Assembly: GCA_945885485.1 (NCBI GenBank)
Contig: CAMCYT010000029.1
Location: forward strand, 1 to 17,203
DNA length: 17,203 nt
Source: Prosthecobacter debontii
GTDB lineage: Bacteria > Verrucomicrobiota > Verrucomicrobiia > Verrucomicrobiales > Akkermansiaceae
Reading direction: 5' to 3'
The notes under the pieces: model-generated
What the model was told of the DNA's origin: nothing
Seen by the model: only the letters and a program-made list of their open reading frames with translations
Databases searched by the model: none
Shown: in pieces, positions 6,224 through 14,318 of the stretch
Numbering within the stretch: the first letter of the stretch is position 1
Layout: every line of letters starts with the position of its first letter
Made by a program: the position numbers and the translations under genes

Positions 6224-7045
6224 ATGAAATCATTCACCCCATTCCAAATCGCCCAAGTCCCCGTCGGTGGACCTATCCCCTTTTTCATCCTCGGCCCGTG
6301 CGCGCTTGAATCGGAAACTTTTGCCTGGGAAATGGCGCGTTCGCTTAAAGAAATCGCCGATCGCACGGGAATTCCCTTCGTTTTTAAAGCGTCTTTCGAC
6401 AAAGCCAACCGCACTTCCGTAAACTCTTTCCGCGGTCCGGGAATCGTCGAAGGTTGCCGTATCCTCAGTGAAATTTCCAAGGAACTCAAAGTTCCCGTCA
6501 CAACCGATATCCACACTGCCGAGCAAGCAGAGATCGCTGCGGAATACATCGATCTCCTCCAGATCCCTGCCTTCCTCTGCCGTCAAACCGATCTTCTCGA
6601 AGCCGCCGCAAAAACCGGCCGCGTGGTAAACGTGAAAAAAGGCCAGTTCCTCGCGCCGTGGGACTGCGTGAACATCGCCGATAAAATGCGGGCGTTTGGA
6701 TGCGATCGTTTCCTCATCACCGAACGTGGCACGACCTTTGGCTACAACAACTTAGTCGTCGATATGCGCTCGCTTTACATCATGCGCAAAGAAGGCATCC
6801 CAGTGATTTTCGACGCCACTCACTCCGTGCAACGTCCCGGCGGACTCGGCGGTACCACCGGCGGAGATGGCGAACTCGCACCGGTTCTCGCTCGTGCTGC
6901 AGTAGCCACCGGACTCGATGGTCTTTTCATGGAAGTGCACTCCGATCCAGCAAACGCGATGTCCGACGGACCCAACCAAATCCCTCTCGAGTTCATCGAG
7001 GATCTTTTGGTAAAACTGTTAGCGATTCATCACGCGAGTCATTGA
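6224..7045 (+). CDS. kdsA: 3-deoxy-8-phosphooctulonate synthase (KDO-8-P synthase), metal-dependent type
   Basis: Condenses phosphoenolpyruvate with arabinose 5-phosphate to KDO 8-phosphate for the lipopolysaccharide inner core; cytosolic TIM barrel of 273 residues, normal length. Diagnostic segments: VFKASFDKANRTS (53-65), SFRGPG (68-73), TTDIH (93-97), QIPAFLCRQTDL (113-124), VNVKKGQFLAPW (135-146) and FGYNNLVVD (172-180). The metal ligands of the metal-dependent class are all present: Cys26 in GPC, His200 in DATHS, Glu237 in FMEVH and Asp248 in MSDGP. E. coli, of the metal-free class, has Asn in place of this Cys. Neighbouring DAHP synthases share the fold but not the KANRTS and FGYNNLVVD motifs. 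Starts 4 nt after the DUF1844 gene; convergent with sucD. Confidence 0.97.
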   Translation: MKSFTPFQIAQVPVGGPIPFFILGPCALESETFAWEMARSLKEIADRTGIPFVFKASFDKANRTSVNSFRGPGIVEGCRILSEISKELKVPVTTDIHTAEQAEIAAEYIDLLQIPAFLCRQTDLLEAAAKTGRVVNVKKGQFLAPWDCVNIADKMRAFGCDRFLITERGTTFGYNNLVVDMRSLYIMRKEGIPVIFDATHSVQRPGGLGGTTGGDGELAPVLARAAVATGLDGLFMEVHSDPANAMSDGPNQIPLEFIEDLLVKLLAIHHASH

Positions 7046-7070
7046 TCTTCCGCCGGAGGCTTTGGACTGC

Positions 7071-7301
7071 TGCGGTTATCCGCAAGATGAAACTTTTCAC
7101 CGCAGAGTCGCAGAGGTCGCAAAGGAGCGCGGAGCAGAGTGTTTGAGAATAAATTTTTCAAGTTGGCGAAACCATACCTTAGAGAAGAGGGATTTCACTC
7201 AACGGATGAAATGAAGATCATTGCTAGCCCAAAAAACACATGAGTCTCTCTCTGCGTCCCTTTGCGACCTCTGCGACTCTGCGGTGAAAAAAATAACCGC
7301 A
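7071..7301. repeat. Large inverted repeat between convergent kdsA and sucD
   Basis: Bases 7094-7125 and 7259-7290 are perfect 32-bp reverse complements beginning TTTTCACCGCAGAGTCGCAG; an outer 9-bp pair TGCGGTTAT / ATAACCGCA (7071-7079, 7293-7301) extends the symmetry with unequal spacers. Inside the left arm the sequence repeats with a period of about 8 (CGCAGAGT, CGCAGAGG, TCGCAAAG). The similarity weakens but continues inwards for about 15 bp. The 133-bp centre encodes nothing recognisable. GCAGAG-type dispersed repeats of this look occur in intergenic regions of many bacterial genomes. It could fold into a long stem and separate the two converging transcripts. Confidence 0.85.
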
Positions 7302-7311
7302 AAACTTAGGA

Positions 7312-8208
7312 TCACTTGCCCCAACGCATCATGAGCGTGGATGCCATGTCGCTCGGAGTTTCGGCGACGGCGATGCCGCATTCTGCGAGGATTTTCTTCT
7401 TCGCTGCTGCGGTGTCTTCTTCACCACCGACAATCGCACCGGCGTGACCCATGCGGCGTCCTGGAGGTGCAGTCGCACCGGCGATGAAGCCTGCGATTGG
7501 TTTTTTGCAATGATCTTTCGCCCAACGTGCGGCTTCAACTTCTGCGTTACCACCGATTTCACCGATCATGATGATCGCTTCGGTCTCGGGGTCTTCGTTG
7601 AACATTTTCAGCACGTCGAGATGGCTGGTTCCGTTAATCGGGTCACCACCGATTCCGACGCAGGTGCTCTGGCCGTAACCCATTTGAGTGAGTTGGAAAA
7701 CTGCTTCGTAAGTGAGCGTGCCGGAACGGGAAACCACGCCGACGTTACCGCGTTTGTGGATGTAACCCGGCGCGATGCCGATGCGGCAACCGCCATGGCT
7801 TTTCTCACCGCGACCCGGTGTAACAAGGCCAGGGCAGTTAGGACCGACGAGACGGGATTTGGAACCTTGGAGAGCGGATTTCACACGCATCATGTCCATC
7901 ACAGGGATGCCTTCAGTGATGCAAACAATCAGCTCAACGCCTGCATCCATCGCTTCGAGAATCGCATCGGCTGCGAACGGAGGTGGAACGAAAATTGCGG
8001 AAGCCGTGGCTCCGGTTTCGTTGACTGCTTGATAGACCGTATCGAAAATCGGCACGGTGTTTTCAAATTTCTGACCGCCTTTGCCGGGAGTCACGCCCGC
8101 AACAAGTTTGGTGCCGTATTGGAGGGAAAGCTGTGCGTGTTTCGCACCAAAACTGCCTGTGATACCTTGGACGAGGACTTTGGTATTTTCATCAATGAGA
8201 ATGGCCAT
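7312..8208 (-). CDS. sucD: Succinyl-CoA synthetase (ADP-forming), alpha subunit
   Basis: Alpha subunit of the TCA-cycle enzyme that interconverts succinyl-CoA and succinate with substrate-level phosphorylation; cytosolic, 298 residues against 289 in E. coli. The CoA-binding Rossmann domain starts VLVQGITGSFGAKHA (11-25). VGPNCPGLVTPG (121-132), GVVSRSGTLTYEAV (157-170) and GIGGDPINGT (185-194) are hallmark segments. The phosphorylated histidine is His255 in GRRMGHAGAIV. Between TPG and CRIGIAPG there are about seven extra residues (around 133-139, GRGEKSHGG region) compared with the E. coli form, explaining most of the extra length. Follows sucC by 33 nt on the same strand; ATG 8208 without a Shine-Dalgarno. 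Confidence 0.98.
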   Translation of the reverse strand: MAILIDENTKVLVQGITGSFGAKHAQLSLQYGTKLVAGVTPGKGGQKFENTVPIFDTVYQAVNETGATASAIFVPPPFAADAILEAMDAGVELIVCITEGIPVMDMMRVKSALQGSKSRLVGPNCPGLVTPGRGEKSHGGCRIGIAPGYIHKRGNVGVVSRSGTLTYEAVFQLTQMGYGQSTCVGIGGDPINGTSHLDVLKMFNEDPETEAIIMIGEIGGNAEVEAARWAKDHCKKPIAGFIAGATAPPGRRMGHAGAIVGGEEDTAAAKKKILAECGIAVAETPSDMASTLMMRWGK

Positions 8209-8241
8209 ATGAGTATTTCTTTAAAGTTATTATCTAGTGAT

Positions 8242-9423
8242 TCAGCCAACTGCTTGCACAATTTTCTGTGCGCCGTCTGCCATCGTATCGGCAGAGACGA
8301 TATCCAGACCGGAAGAGGCGAGTGTTGCTTTGCCGGCCTCGACGTTGTTGCCCTCAAGACGAACGACGAGCGGGATCGGAAGTCCGGTTTCTTTCGCTGC
8401 AGCGATCACACCTTCTGCGATGACGTTGCAGTCCATGATACCACCGAAAATGTTGATCAGGATGCCTTTGACGTTCGGGTCACCGAGGATGATTTTGAAC
8501 GCTGCGGTGACTTGTTCTTTGGAAGCGCCGCCGCCTACGTCGAGGAAGTTTGCTGGTTCACCCCCGTAATGTTTGATGATGTCCATCGTCGCCATCGCGA
8601 GACCTGCACCGTTTACCAAGCAAGCGATGTTACCATCGAGGCCGATGTAGTTGAGATCGTATTCAGAAGCCGCCACTTCACGTGGATCTTCTTCTTCCTT
8701 GTCACGCATCGCGACAATATCTGGGTGGCGGTAAAGAGCGTTATCGTCGAAGCCGAACTTCGCATCAAGTGCAAGGACGCGGCCATCGGGAGTGGTGACG
8801 AGCGGGTTGATTTCTAACATCGAGCAATCGCAATCGATGAAAAGCTTGTAGAGATTTTTGAGCAACTTTGCGAACTGCTTAGCAATATCGCCGGTGAGAC
8901 CGAGTTCTGCCGTGATCTTACGGATCTCGTATGCCTGAAGTCCGAGAAGCGGATGCACCACCTGACGGAAAATTTTCTCTGGAGTATCGTGTGCGACGTC
9001 TTCAATACTCATGCCGCCTGCGGTGGAAGCCACGATGATTGGCGCACAAGTGGCGCGGTCCATCAGAATAGCGAGGTAATATTCGTGAGTGATGTCGACC
9101 GCTTCCGCGATCATAACCTTACGAACCACTCGTCCAGCATCGCCCGTCTGCACAGTGACCAGGGTTTCATTGATCATTTTGCTAGCGAACTCGGCCGCTT
9201 GCTCCGGACTATCGATCAAATGCACGCCACCTTTGAAACCATTTTTGAAATGGCCTTTGCCACGACCGCCCGCATGGACTTGTGCTTTAATGACTAATTT
9301 CGCACCGGCAAATTCTTTGGCTGCAGCTGCAGCTTCCTCCGGACTTGATGCCACTTTTCCTTTCGGACTGGGGACTTGAAAACGATCAAACAGCTCCTTC
9401 GCTTGGTATTCGTGGATATTCAT
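8242..9423 (-). CDS. sucC: Succinyl-CoA synthetase (ADP-forming), beta subunit
   Basis: Beta subunit, carrying the ATP-grasp nucleotide site and part of the succinate site; 393 residues against 388 in E. coli, so full length. It begins MNIHEYQAKELFDRF, the standard N-terminus. VIKAQVHAGGRGKGHF (about 45-60) is the glycine-rich ATP-grasp segment; SMLEINPLVTT and LALDAKFGFDDNALYRH supply the Mg2+-binding Asn and Asp; LDVGGGASKEQV and GILINIFGGIMDCNVIAEG form the C-terminal CoA-ligase domain contacting the alpha subunit. Nucleotide preference cannot be settled from the motif alone. It leads the sucCD unit; a candidate promoter lies just upstream, separate from the UDP-glucuronate decarboxylase gene further up. 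Confidence 0.98.
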   Translation of the reverse strand: MNIHEYQAKELFDRFQVPSPKGKVASSPEEAAAAAKEFAGAKLVIKAQVHAGGRGKGHFKNGFKGGVHLIDSPEQAAEFASKMINETLVTVQTGDAGRVVRKVMIAEAVDITHEYYLAILMDRATCAPIIVASTAGGMSIEDVAHDTPEKIFRQVVHPLLGLQAYEIRKITAELGLTGDIAKQFAKLLKNLYKLFIDCDCSMLEINPLVTTPDGRVLALDAKFGFDDNALYRHPDIVAMRDKEEEDPREVAASEYDLNYIGLDGNIACLVNGAGLAMATMDIIKHYGGEPANFLDVGGGASKEQVTAAFKIILGDPNVKGILINIFGGIMDCNVIAEGVIAAAKETGLPIPLVVRLEGNNVEAGKATLASSGLDIVSADTMADGAQKIVQAVG

Positions 9424-9449
9424 AATGTAGGACAGGCAAAACCGCGCGG

Positions 9450-9479
9450 CTTTTAGCCCTCACCGAGCCACGGGGTCAA
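9450..9479 (-). promoter_or_regulatory. Candidate sucCD promoter
   Basis: On the minus strand TTGACC (9474-9479) and TAAAAG (9450-9455) are separated by 18 nt. Five of six -35 and four of six -10 bases fit the sigma-70 consensus. Transcription would start near 9443, leaving a leader of about 20 nt before the sucC ATG. Location in a 107-bp gap ahead of sucC supports it. Confidence 0.4.
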
Positions 9480-9530
9480 GCAACCCGTACGAAAACTTGC
9501 GATTTTATCATTTCATGCACGCCTCTAGGA

Positions 9531-10463
9531 TCATTCGGAAAGTAACTTGCGGAAATACTCGATGGTCGGATCAAGTCCCTCATCCAAGCTCAACTTGGGT
9601 TTCCAGCTGAGCTGTTCACTAGCGAGCGTGATGTCAGGGCAGCGCTGTTTCGGATCGTCTCCTGGCAAAGGATGAAAGGTCAGTTTGGATTTTCCACCAA
9701 CCTTTTTCAAGATCTGCTCCGCAAGCTCCAACATGGTGAATTCACCGGGATTCCCCAAATTCACCGGCCCTGTGAGCTGATCGTGATTCATCAAACGAAT
9801 GAAACCTTCGATCAAATCATCCGCATAACAGAATGAACGCGTCTGCAAGCCATCGCCGTAGATAGTTAGATCTTCCCCGCGCAGTGCTTGGACGACGAAG
9901 TTGGAAACCACGCGACCATCATCCGGCAACATGCGTGGACCGTAGGTATTGAAAATCCGAGCAACCCGGATTTCGACCCCGTGCTGGCGGTGGTAGTCAA
10001 AAAACAAAGTCTCCGCGACTCGTTTTCCCTCATCGTAACAAGCGCGGATACCTATAGGATTGACCGAGCCTTTGTAGGATTCCGTTTGGGGATGGATTTC
10101 CGGATCGCCATAGACTTCCGAGGTGGATGCTTGGAAAACGCGGGCGCCGATCCGTTTTGCAAGACCTAGGCAATGCATCGCGCCTAGAACCGAGGTCTTG
10201 GTGGTTTTGATCGGATTGTGCTGGTAGTGCGGCGGCGAGGCGGGGCACGCGAGGTTGAAAATCTGATCAACCTCAAACATGAAAGGTTCCGTGACGTCGT
10301 GGCGGACCAATTCGAAATTCGGATTTCCAATCAAATGCAGCACGTTACGTTTCCTGCCGGTAAAATAATTATCCATGCAGATGACATCATGACCGTCTTT
10401 GATGAGACGATCGCAGAGATGAGAGCCGAGGAATCCGGCACCGCCGGTAACAAGAGTGCGCAT
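9531..10463 (-). CDS. UDP-glucuronate decarboxylase (UDP-xylose synthase type)
   Basis: NAD-dependent short-chain dehydrogenase/reductase that converts UDP-glucuronate to UDP-xylose, a precursor for surface polysaccharides or glycosylation. 310 residues, a typical length for the bacterial enzyme. The Rossmann motif TGGAGFLGSHL (7-17) is at the N-terminus, followed by DNYFTGRKRN (31-40) and the very characteristic NLACPASPPHYQHNPIKT (70-87). The catalytic residues are visible: STSE (113-116) and Tyr143-x-x-x-Lys147 in CYDEGKR. RIFNTYGPRM (169-178) and the substrate-binding GDGLQTRSFCY follow. Related dTDP-glucose dehydratases and UDP-glucose epimerases lack the ACPASP...YQ segment. Divergent from trpS across 80 bp containing AAACTT(C/T) iterations; upstream of sucC but probably a separate unit. 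No other polysaccharide genes are adjacent. Confidence 0.93.
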   Translation of the reverse strand: MRTLVTGGAGFLGSHLCDRLIKDGHDVICMDNYFTGRKRNVLHLIGNPNFELVRHDVTEPFMFEVDQIFNLACPASPPHYQHNPIKTTKTSVLGAMHCLGLAKRIGARVFQASTSEVYGDPEIHPQTESYKGSVNPIGIRACYDEGKRVAETLFFDYHRQHGVEIRVARIFNTYGPRMLPDDGRVVSNFVVQALRGEDLTIYGDGLQTRSFCYADDLIEGFIRLMNHDQLTGPVNLGNPGEFTMLELAEQILKKVGGKSKLTFHPLPGDDPKQRCPDITLASEQLSWKPKLSLDEGLDPTIEYFRKLLSE

Positions 10464-10543
10464 GGCCTAGATGTTTGTTGGACTTCTGAGAAACTTCAAA
10501 CTTTAAACTTCAAAAAGTCGCGAAGAGCGGCGAAGTTCCGCCC

Positions 10544-11509
10544 ATGAGAATTTTGACAGGACTGCAGGCAAGCGGGAAACTGCATGTGGGAAATTATTTC
10601 GGGGCGATGAAACCTGCGGTCGAACTGCAGCAACAAGGCGAGGGCTTCTATTTCATCGCGGATTACCACGCGATGACCTCTAGGCACGACGCTGTGGCAT
10701 TAAAAGAAAACATCCGCGAGGTCGCCATCGATTTCCTCGCCTGCGGCCTGGATCCTGAAAAATCCGTGTTTTTCCGCCAAAGCGCCGTCCCCGAAGTCAA
10801 CGAACTCGCGTGGATCCTCTCCACGGTTTGCCCGATGCCGCTGCTTGCAAAATGCCATTCCTACAAGGACAAAGTCTCCCAAGGCATTTCCCCAAACCAC
10901 GCTCTATACGCATACCCCGTCCTGATGGCGGCGGATATTTTGCTCTACGATTCTCAAAAAGTCCCAGTCGGAAAAGATCAGAAACAACACCTTGAAGTCA
11001 CCCGCAGCCTCGCGACCAAGCTCAACGAAGCCTACGGCGAAGGCACAGCGGTCATGCCGGAAGCGATTATCAAAGAGGAAACCGAACTCATCATCGGCCT
11101 CGACGGACGCAAGATGAGCAAGAGCTACGACAACACTCTACCGATTTTCGGGGAGGAAAAACAACTGCGCAAACTGGTGATGAAAATCGTCACCGACTCC
11201 ACGCCAGTCGAAGATCCCAAACCCACCGAGAACTCCACCATCATTGCGCTCTACCAACTTTTCGCCAGCGAGGCCGATCTCGCAAGCATGATCTCCGATC
11301 ACCAACGCGGTGGTTGCGGTTACGGCGATTTTAAAAAGCGCCTCGCCGATGCTTATTGGGATTATTTTTCAGAGATGAGAAAACGCCGCGAAGAAATCAT
11401 CAAAGACCCCGGCTACGTCGACCAAGTCCTCACCAACGGCGCCAACCGTGCTAGGGAAGAAGCCGCAAAAGTGTTAGGCCGGATTCGGAGAGCTGTTGGA
11501 TTAGCTTGA
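10544..11509 (+). CDS. trpS: Tryptophanyl-tRNA synthetase
   Basis: Class I aminoacyl-tRNA synthetase that charges tRNA-Trp; cytosolic homodimer in the family. 321 residues, within the usual 320-340. The HIGH-equivalent is LHVGNYFGA (13-21), just after TGLQASG; the KMSKS loop appears as GRKMSKSYDN. The tryptophan-pocket region is seen in YFIADYHAMT, and YAYPVLMAADILLYDSQKVPVGKDQKQHLE is typical of bacterial TrpRS (quoted in pieces: YPVLMAADILLY and VPVGKDQKQHLE). Tyrosyl-tRNA synthetase is excluded by these segments. Start ATG 10544 has no Shine-Dalgarno. It is a lone gene, divergent from the UDP-glucuronate decarboxylase gene and convergent with malQ. No T-box or trp leader peptide is visible ahead of it. 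Confidence 0.97.
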   Translation: MRILTGLQASGKLHVGNYFGAMKPAVELQQQGEGFYFIADYHAMTSRHDAVALKENIREVAIDFLACGLDPEKSVFFRQSAVPEVNELAWILSTVCPMPLLAKCHSYKDKVSQGISPNHALYAYPVLMAADILLYDSQKVPVGKDQKQHLEVTRSLATKLNEAYGEGTAVMPEAIIKEETELIIGLDGRKMSKSYDNTLPIFGEEKQLRKLVMKIVTDSTPVEDPKPTENSTIIALYQLFASEADLASMISDHQRGGCGYGDFKKRLADAYWDYFSEMRKRREEIIKDPGYVDQVLTNGANRAREEAAKVLGRIRRAVGLA

Positions 11510-11517
11510 TCCTACTA

Positions 11518-11589
11518 GTGGACCGCGCGTCTCCAGACGCGCTTTCTAAACTACTCCAAAACAAGCGCGTCTGGGGACACGCGGCCCAT
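11518..11589. repeat. Long hairpin / REP-like element between trpS and malQ
   Basis: Arms 11519-11544 and 11563-11588 are reverse complements at 23 of 26 positions, with an 18-nt loop. The left arm itself contains a perfect smaller palindrome GCGCGTCT-CC-AGACGCGC (11525-11542), and the right arm a near-perfect one around GGGG. It fills almost the whole gap between the convergent trpS stop (11509) and malQ stop (11593). It may serve as a two-way terminator, although there is no T-tract, and it has the look of a paired REP element. Confidence 0.8.
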
Positions 11590-11592
11590 TTC

Positions 11593-14250
11593 TCACCTGC
11601 CGCCCTCAGAAATCATTCCACGAATTCCTTCTTGAAATCCTGTTTCTCCCGCAAGCGCCTCGATATTCATCTCCATTCTCCATTTCCAGTTAAATGGTGT
11701 GATCGCTGGGATGTTTATCCGTTCACCTTCGATGTCTTCACTACGCAAGGTTTCATCCATCGCCAACAAATCTTGAAGAGGAAACACCGCCCACATCGCT
11801 GGGGAAGCGAGGTGCTGCTGAATGATGCGGCGCGCCATTTCACCAGAAAGTTCTAACTCAGGGGAAGCAATTCCTAACATTTCAAAAGCAAATCTCGAAC
11901 GGACTTTTTCATCATCCTTCCACCATTGGCGGAGCGTTTCCATATCGTGTGTTCCGGTCGAAATCACACTCATGTAGGGCGCGAGGGAAGGATCAGAAAA
12001 CACAGCGCCGTAGATTTTTGGCCAGCGTTGGATTTCGAGAGAAAGCATACCGAGTTGATTCATCACACCCGGCACACAAGTCGGCACCATCCCAAGATCC
12101 TCGCCGCACAGAAGCATATCGCTGGCGGAGCGCATCACTGGGAGTTTCTCGTAAGCTTTCACTTCCCAGAATCGCTCTTGGCGCAGGTAAAAATAATCTT
12201 CGTGGATCTGCCTAAATACTTCCTGAATCTCTGGAGCCAATGCTTTGAACGAACGCGTTTCCGCCATCATCATTCGTGGATGAAACTCTTTTCTATGCGA
12301 TCCCGGAACCTCGAAAAACAAAACCTCTCCCACTAAATCTAACAACGCATCCCGCAGCCAAACTTGGTTCGCCCATTCACCTGGCTTGAGTTTCTCAAAA
12401 AACTCCAATATCCTTCGCTGGGTCGAGTATTCGCTTTTCAAGCCATAACTACCCAATCCGTGATCCACCAAAAAATCCTGCTTCAACCCATGAGCAAGCT
12501 CACCGAATATTTCTAACAAATCAGAATCAAGGATAAACGGTTTACAAAATCGATCGAAATCAAACGCCACCCCACGTTCAGCGAATTCCTCTATTTTCAC
12601 AGGTAACGCTGGTTCAAACCAACCCATGATTCCATCAACATGCTGGGACGGAATTTGCCAGATGCGGAAAAATCCAAGGATGTGATCGATTCGATACGCA
12701 TCGAAATACCGACTCAATTTTTCAAACCGCGAACGCCACCACGCGTATCCGTCCTTGCGCATCTCATCCCAATCATACGTCGGAAATCCCCAATTTTGGC
12801 CTTTAACCGCAAACGCATCCGGCGGTGCGCCCGTTTGGGTATCCATGTTGAAAAGTTGAGGCGAAACCCATGCATCAACCGATTCCTTGTCCACCCCTAT
12901 CGGTAAATCCCCTTTCAGAGCAACTCCTTTAGCGCGCAAATGCGCGACCGCAGCGGTAAGTTGTCTATCCAACTCATACTGCAGCCAGACAAAATACAAC
13001 ACGCTGGCATCCGCCGAGAGCGTATCGATTTTCTTTGTATCGCAATTTTTCCACTCTCCCCATTTGGAAAAATCCGCTGTGCCGTACTCATCGCGCTTCA
13101 CCGAGAAAACCGCGTAATCCAAAACCCAATCTCGATTCCGTTTTAGGAAATCCAGAAATAACTCATCGCTGAGAATCGCTTTTTGATGCGCATCAAACAC
13201 CTCGCGCGTGATCCGCCATTTCAAGTCCATCACTGCTTCGTAATCGAGCTGCTTCGTCCGATTCAATACCGTGCGCACCTTCCGGAAATCCGCCTCATTC
13301 GTGAGCGGAACCGTCATTTCATCCAATCGTAGATAAATCGGATGCAACGCGTAAACACTGATTGACGAATACGGATAACTATCCGTCCATGTCCGCGAAG
13401 AAGTCGTGTCATTAATAGGCAAAATCTGAAGCATCTTCATTCCACAGCTCGCAGCCCAATCCCCCATCGCTTTCAAATCGGAAAATTCTCCAACACCGCA
13501 CCCCCCCTCACTTCTCAGGGAAAAAACCGGAATCACCACACCTGCCGCACGGAATCGCTGATCTGCACTACGCCGGAAACATTCATCGGAAACCTTCACA
13601 AAATAAGAACCCGAACGCTCTTCAATCCATCGGTTTTCTGCGCCTTCTTCTAATCGAATCGCTTTCTCCTCCGAATTACTATATATCCCGTATTTGTATT
13701 CAATGCGCGCATTCATAGGCAAATCGACATTCACCTGCCAATGATTTCTCGCCACCTCGACCATGGGCAACGCTTTTGAATAATTCCAATTTCCCAGAGT
13801 AACGCACCCACCGATCAAACACGGCACCGTTCCATCTGATAACCGCACCATGTGTAAATGGAACTGATGATTTCCTGTGCTCGAGATATGACGAAGCTCT
13901 CTTTTCTGACCGTCAGCGATCTCAAAAACTTTCGTTCCATAAACCCTGTCCTCACTTCCAGCTGATTTCCAATCATCCAGAAAAAGCACGTGATTTGTAA
14001 CGACCGCATTATGCCATTCCCTAAATTCGCCAAACTCCACCAACTCCAACCCATCCTCCCGTTTCAACACATAGCGATATTCCAAACTATCTAACTTTCC
14101 CGCCTCCAACCTCACTTCCCAATGTTTCGCATCCGCCCACTTCATAGGTAACGTTTGACGAATCACTTTTGCGCCTTGATGCATCGTGAATTCCAGCCAC
14201 AGCGATTCTCCAATCACCGTCGCGTATGCCACTCGAAACACAAAATTCAT
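11593..14250 (-). CDS. malQ: 4-alpha-glucanotransferase, DPE2-like with N-terminal starch-binding modules
   Basis: Glycoside hydrolase family 77 enzyme that transfers alpha-1,4-glucan segments between maltose/maltodextrins and longer glucans. 885 residues, far longer than E. coli MalQ (694), because of two N-terminal CBM20-like modules (about 1-95 and 127-215), the architecture of plant DPE2 and some bacterial homologues. The second module is well formed (GGCVTLGNWNYSKALPM, IEYKYGIY, ENRW); the first lacks the usual LG-W segment. The GH77 domain starts near residue 235 (GVVIPVFSLRSEGGCGVGEF). Catalytic residues: nucleophile Asp522 (YRIDHILGFF), acid/base Glu717 (CGEDLGMVP) and Asp769 (STGTHDMETLR). 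Probably cytosolic, since no signal peptide is seen. ATG 14250; an AAGGA lies too far upstream (about 17 nt) to be a normal Shine-Dalgarno. Confidence 0.93.
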   Translation of the reverse strand: MNFVFRVAYATVIGESLWLEFTMHQGAKVIRQTLPMKWADAKHWEVRLEAGKLDSLEYRYVLKREDGLELVEFGEFREWHNAVVTNHVLFLDDWKSAGSEDRVYGTKVFEIADGQKRELRHISSTGNHQFHLHMVRLSDGTVPCLIGGCVTLGNWNYSKALPMVEVARNHWQVNVDLPMNARIEYKYGIYSNSEEKAIRLEEGAENRWIEERSGSYFVKVSDECFRRSADQRFRAAGVVIPVFSLRSEGGCGVGEFSDLKAMGDWAASCGMKMLQILPINDTTSSRTWTDSYPYSSISVYALHPIYLRLDEMTVPLTNEADFRKVRTVLNRTKQLDYEAVMDLKWRITREVFDAHQKAILSDELFLDFLKRNRDWVLDYAVFSVKRDEYGTADFSKWGEWKNCDTKKIDTLSADASVLYFVWLQYELDRQLTAAVAHLRAKGVALKGDLPIGVDKESVDAWVSPQLFNMDTQTGAPPDAFAVKGQNWGFPTYDWDEMRKDGYAWWRSRFEKLSRYFDAYRIDHILGFFRIWQIPSQHVDGIMGWFEPALPVKIEEFAERGVAFDFDRFCKPFILDSDLLEIFGELAHGLKQDFLVDHGLGSYGLKSEYSTQRRILEFFEKLKPGEWANQVWLRDALLDLVGEVLFFEVPGSHRKEFHPRMMMAETRSFKALAPEIQEVFRQIHEDYFYLRQERFWEVKAYEKLPVMRSASDMLLCGEDLGMVPTCVPGVMNQLGMLSLEIQRWPKIYGAVFSDPSLAPYMSVISTGTHDMETLRQWWKDDEKVRSRFAFEMLGIASPELELSGEMARRIIQQHLASPAMWAVFPLQDLLAMDETLRSEDIEGERINIPAITPFNWKWRMEMNIEALAGETGFQEGIRGMISEGGR

Positions 14251-14318
14251 AAGTAATAACTAATCCGTCCTTTGGCGTGACCGCCATTCAAAAACCCCAT
14301 CCAGATCCACGAAGTTAT

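Noticed and set aside
5926..6549. A 207-codon minus-strand frame
   Set aside because: It is antisense to the DUF1844 gene and kdsA, both clearly recognisable, and its product resembles nothing.
7071..7301. CRISPR-like repeat-spacer array
   Set aside because: There are only two copies, in opposite orientation, with no regular spacers and no cas genes nearby.
7444..8817. A 457-codon open frame on the plus strand
   Set aside because: It lies opposite sucD and sucC, whose proteins are certain. The translation is rich in His, Cys and Arg and unlike any family; it is an antisense shadow caused by codon bias.
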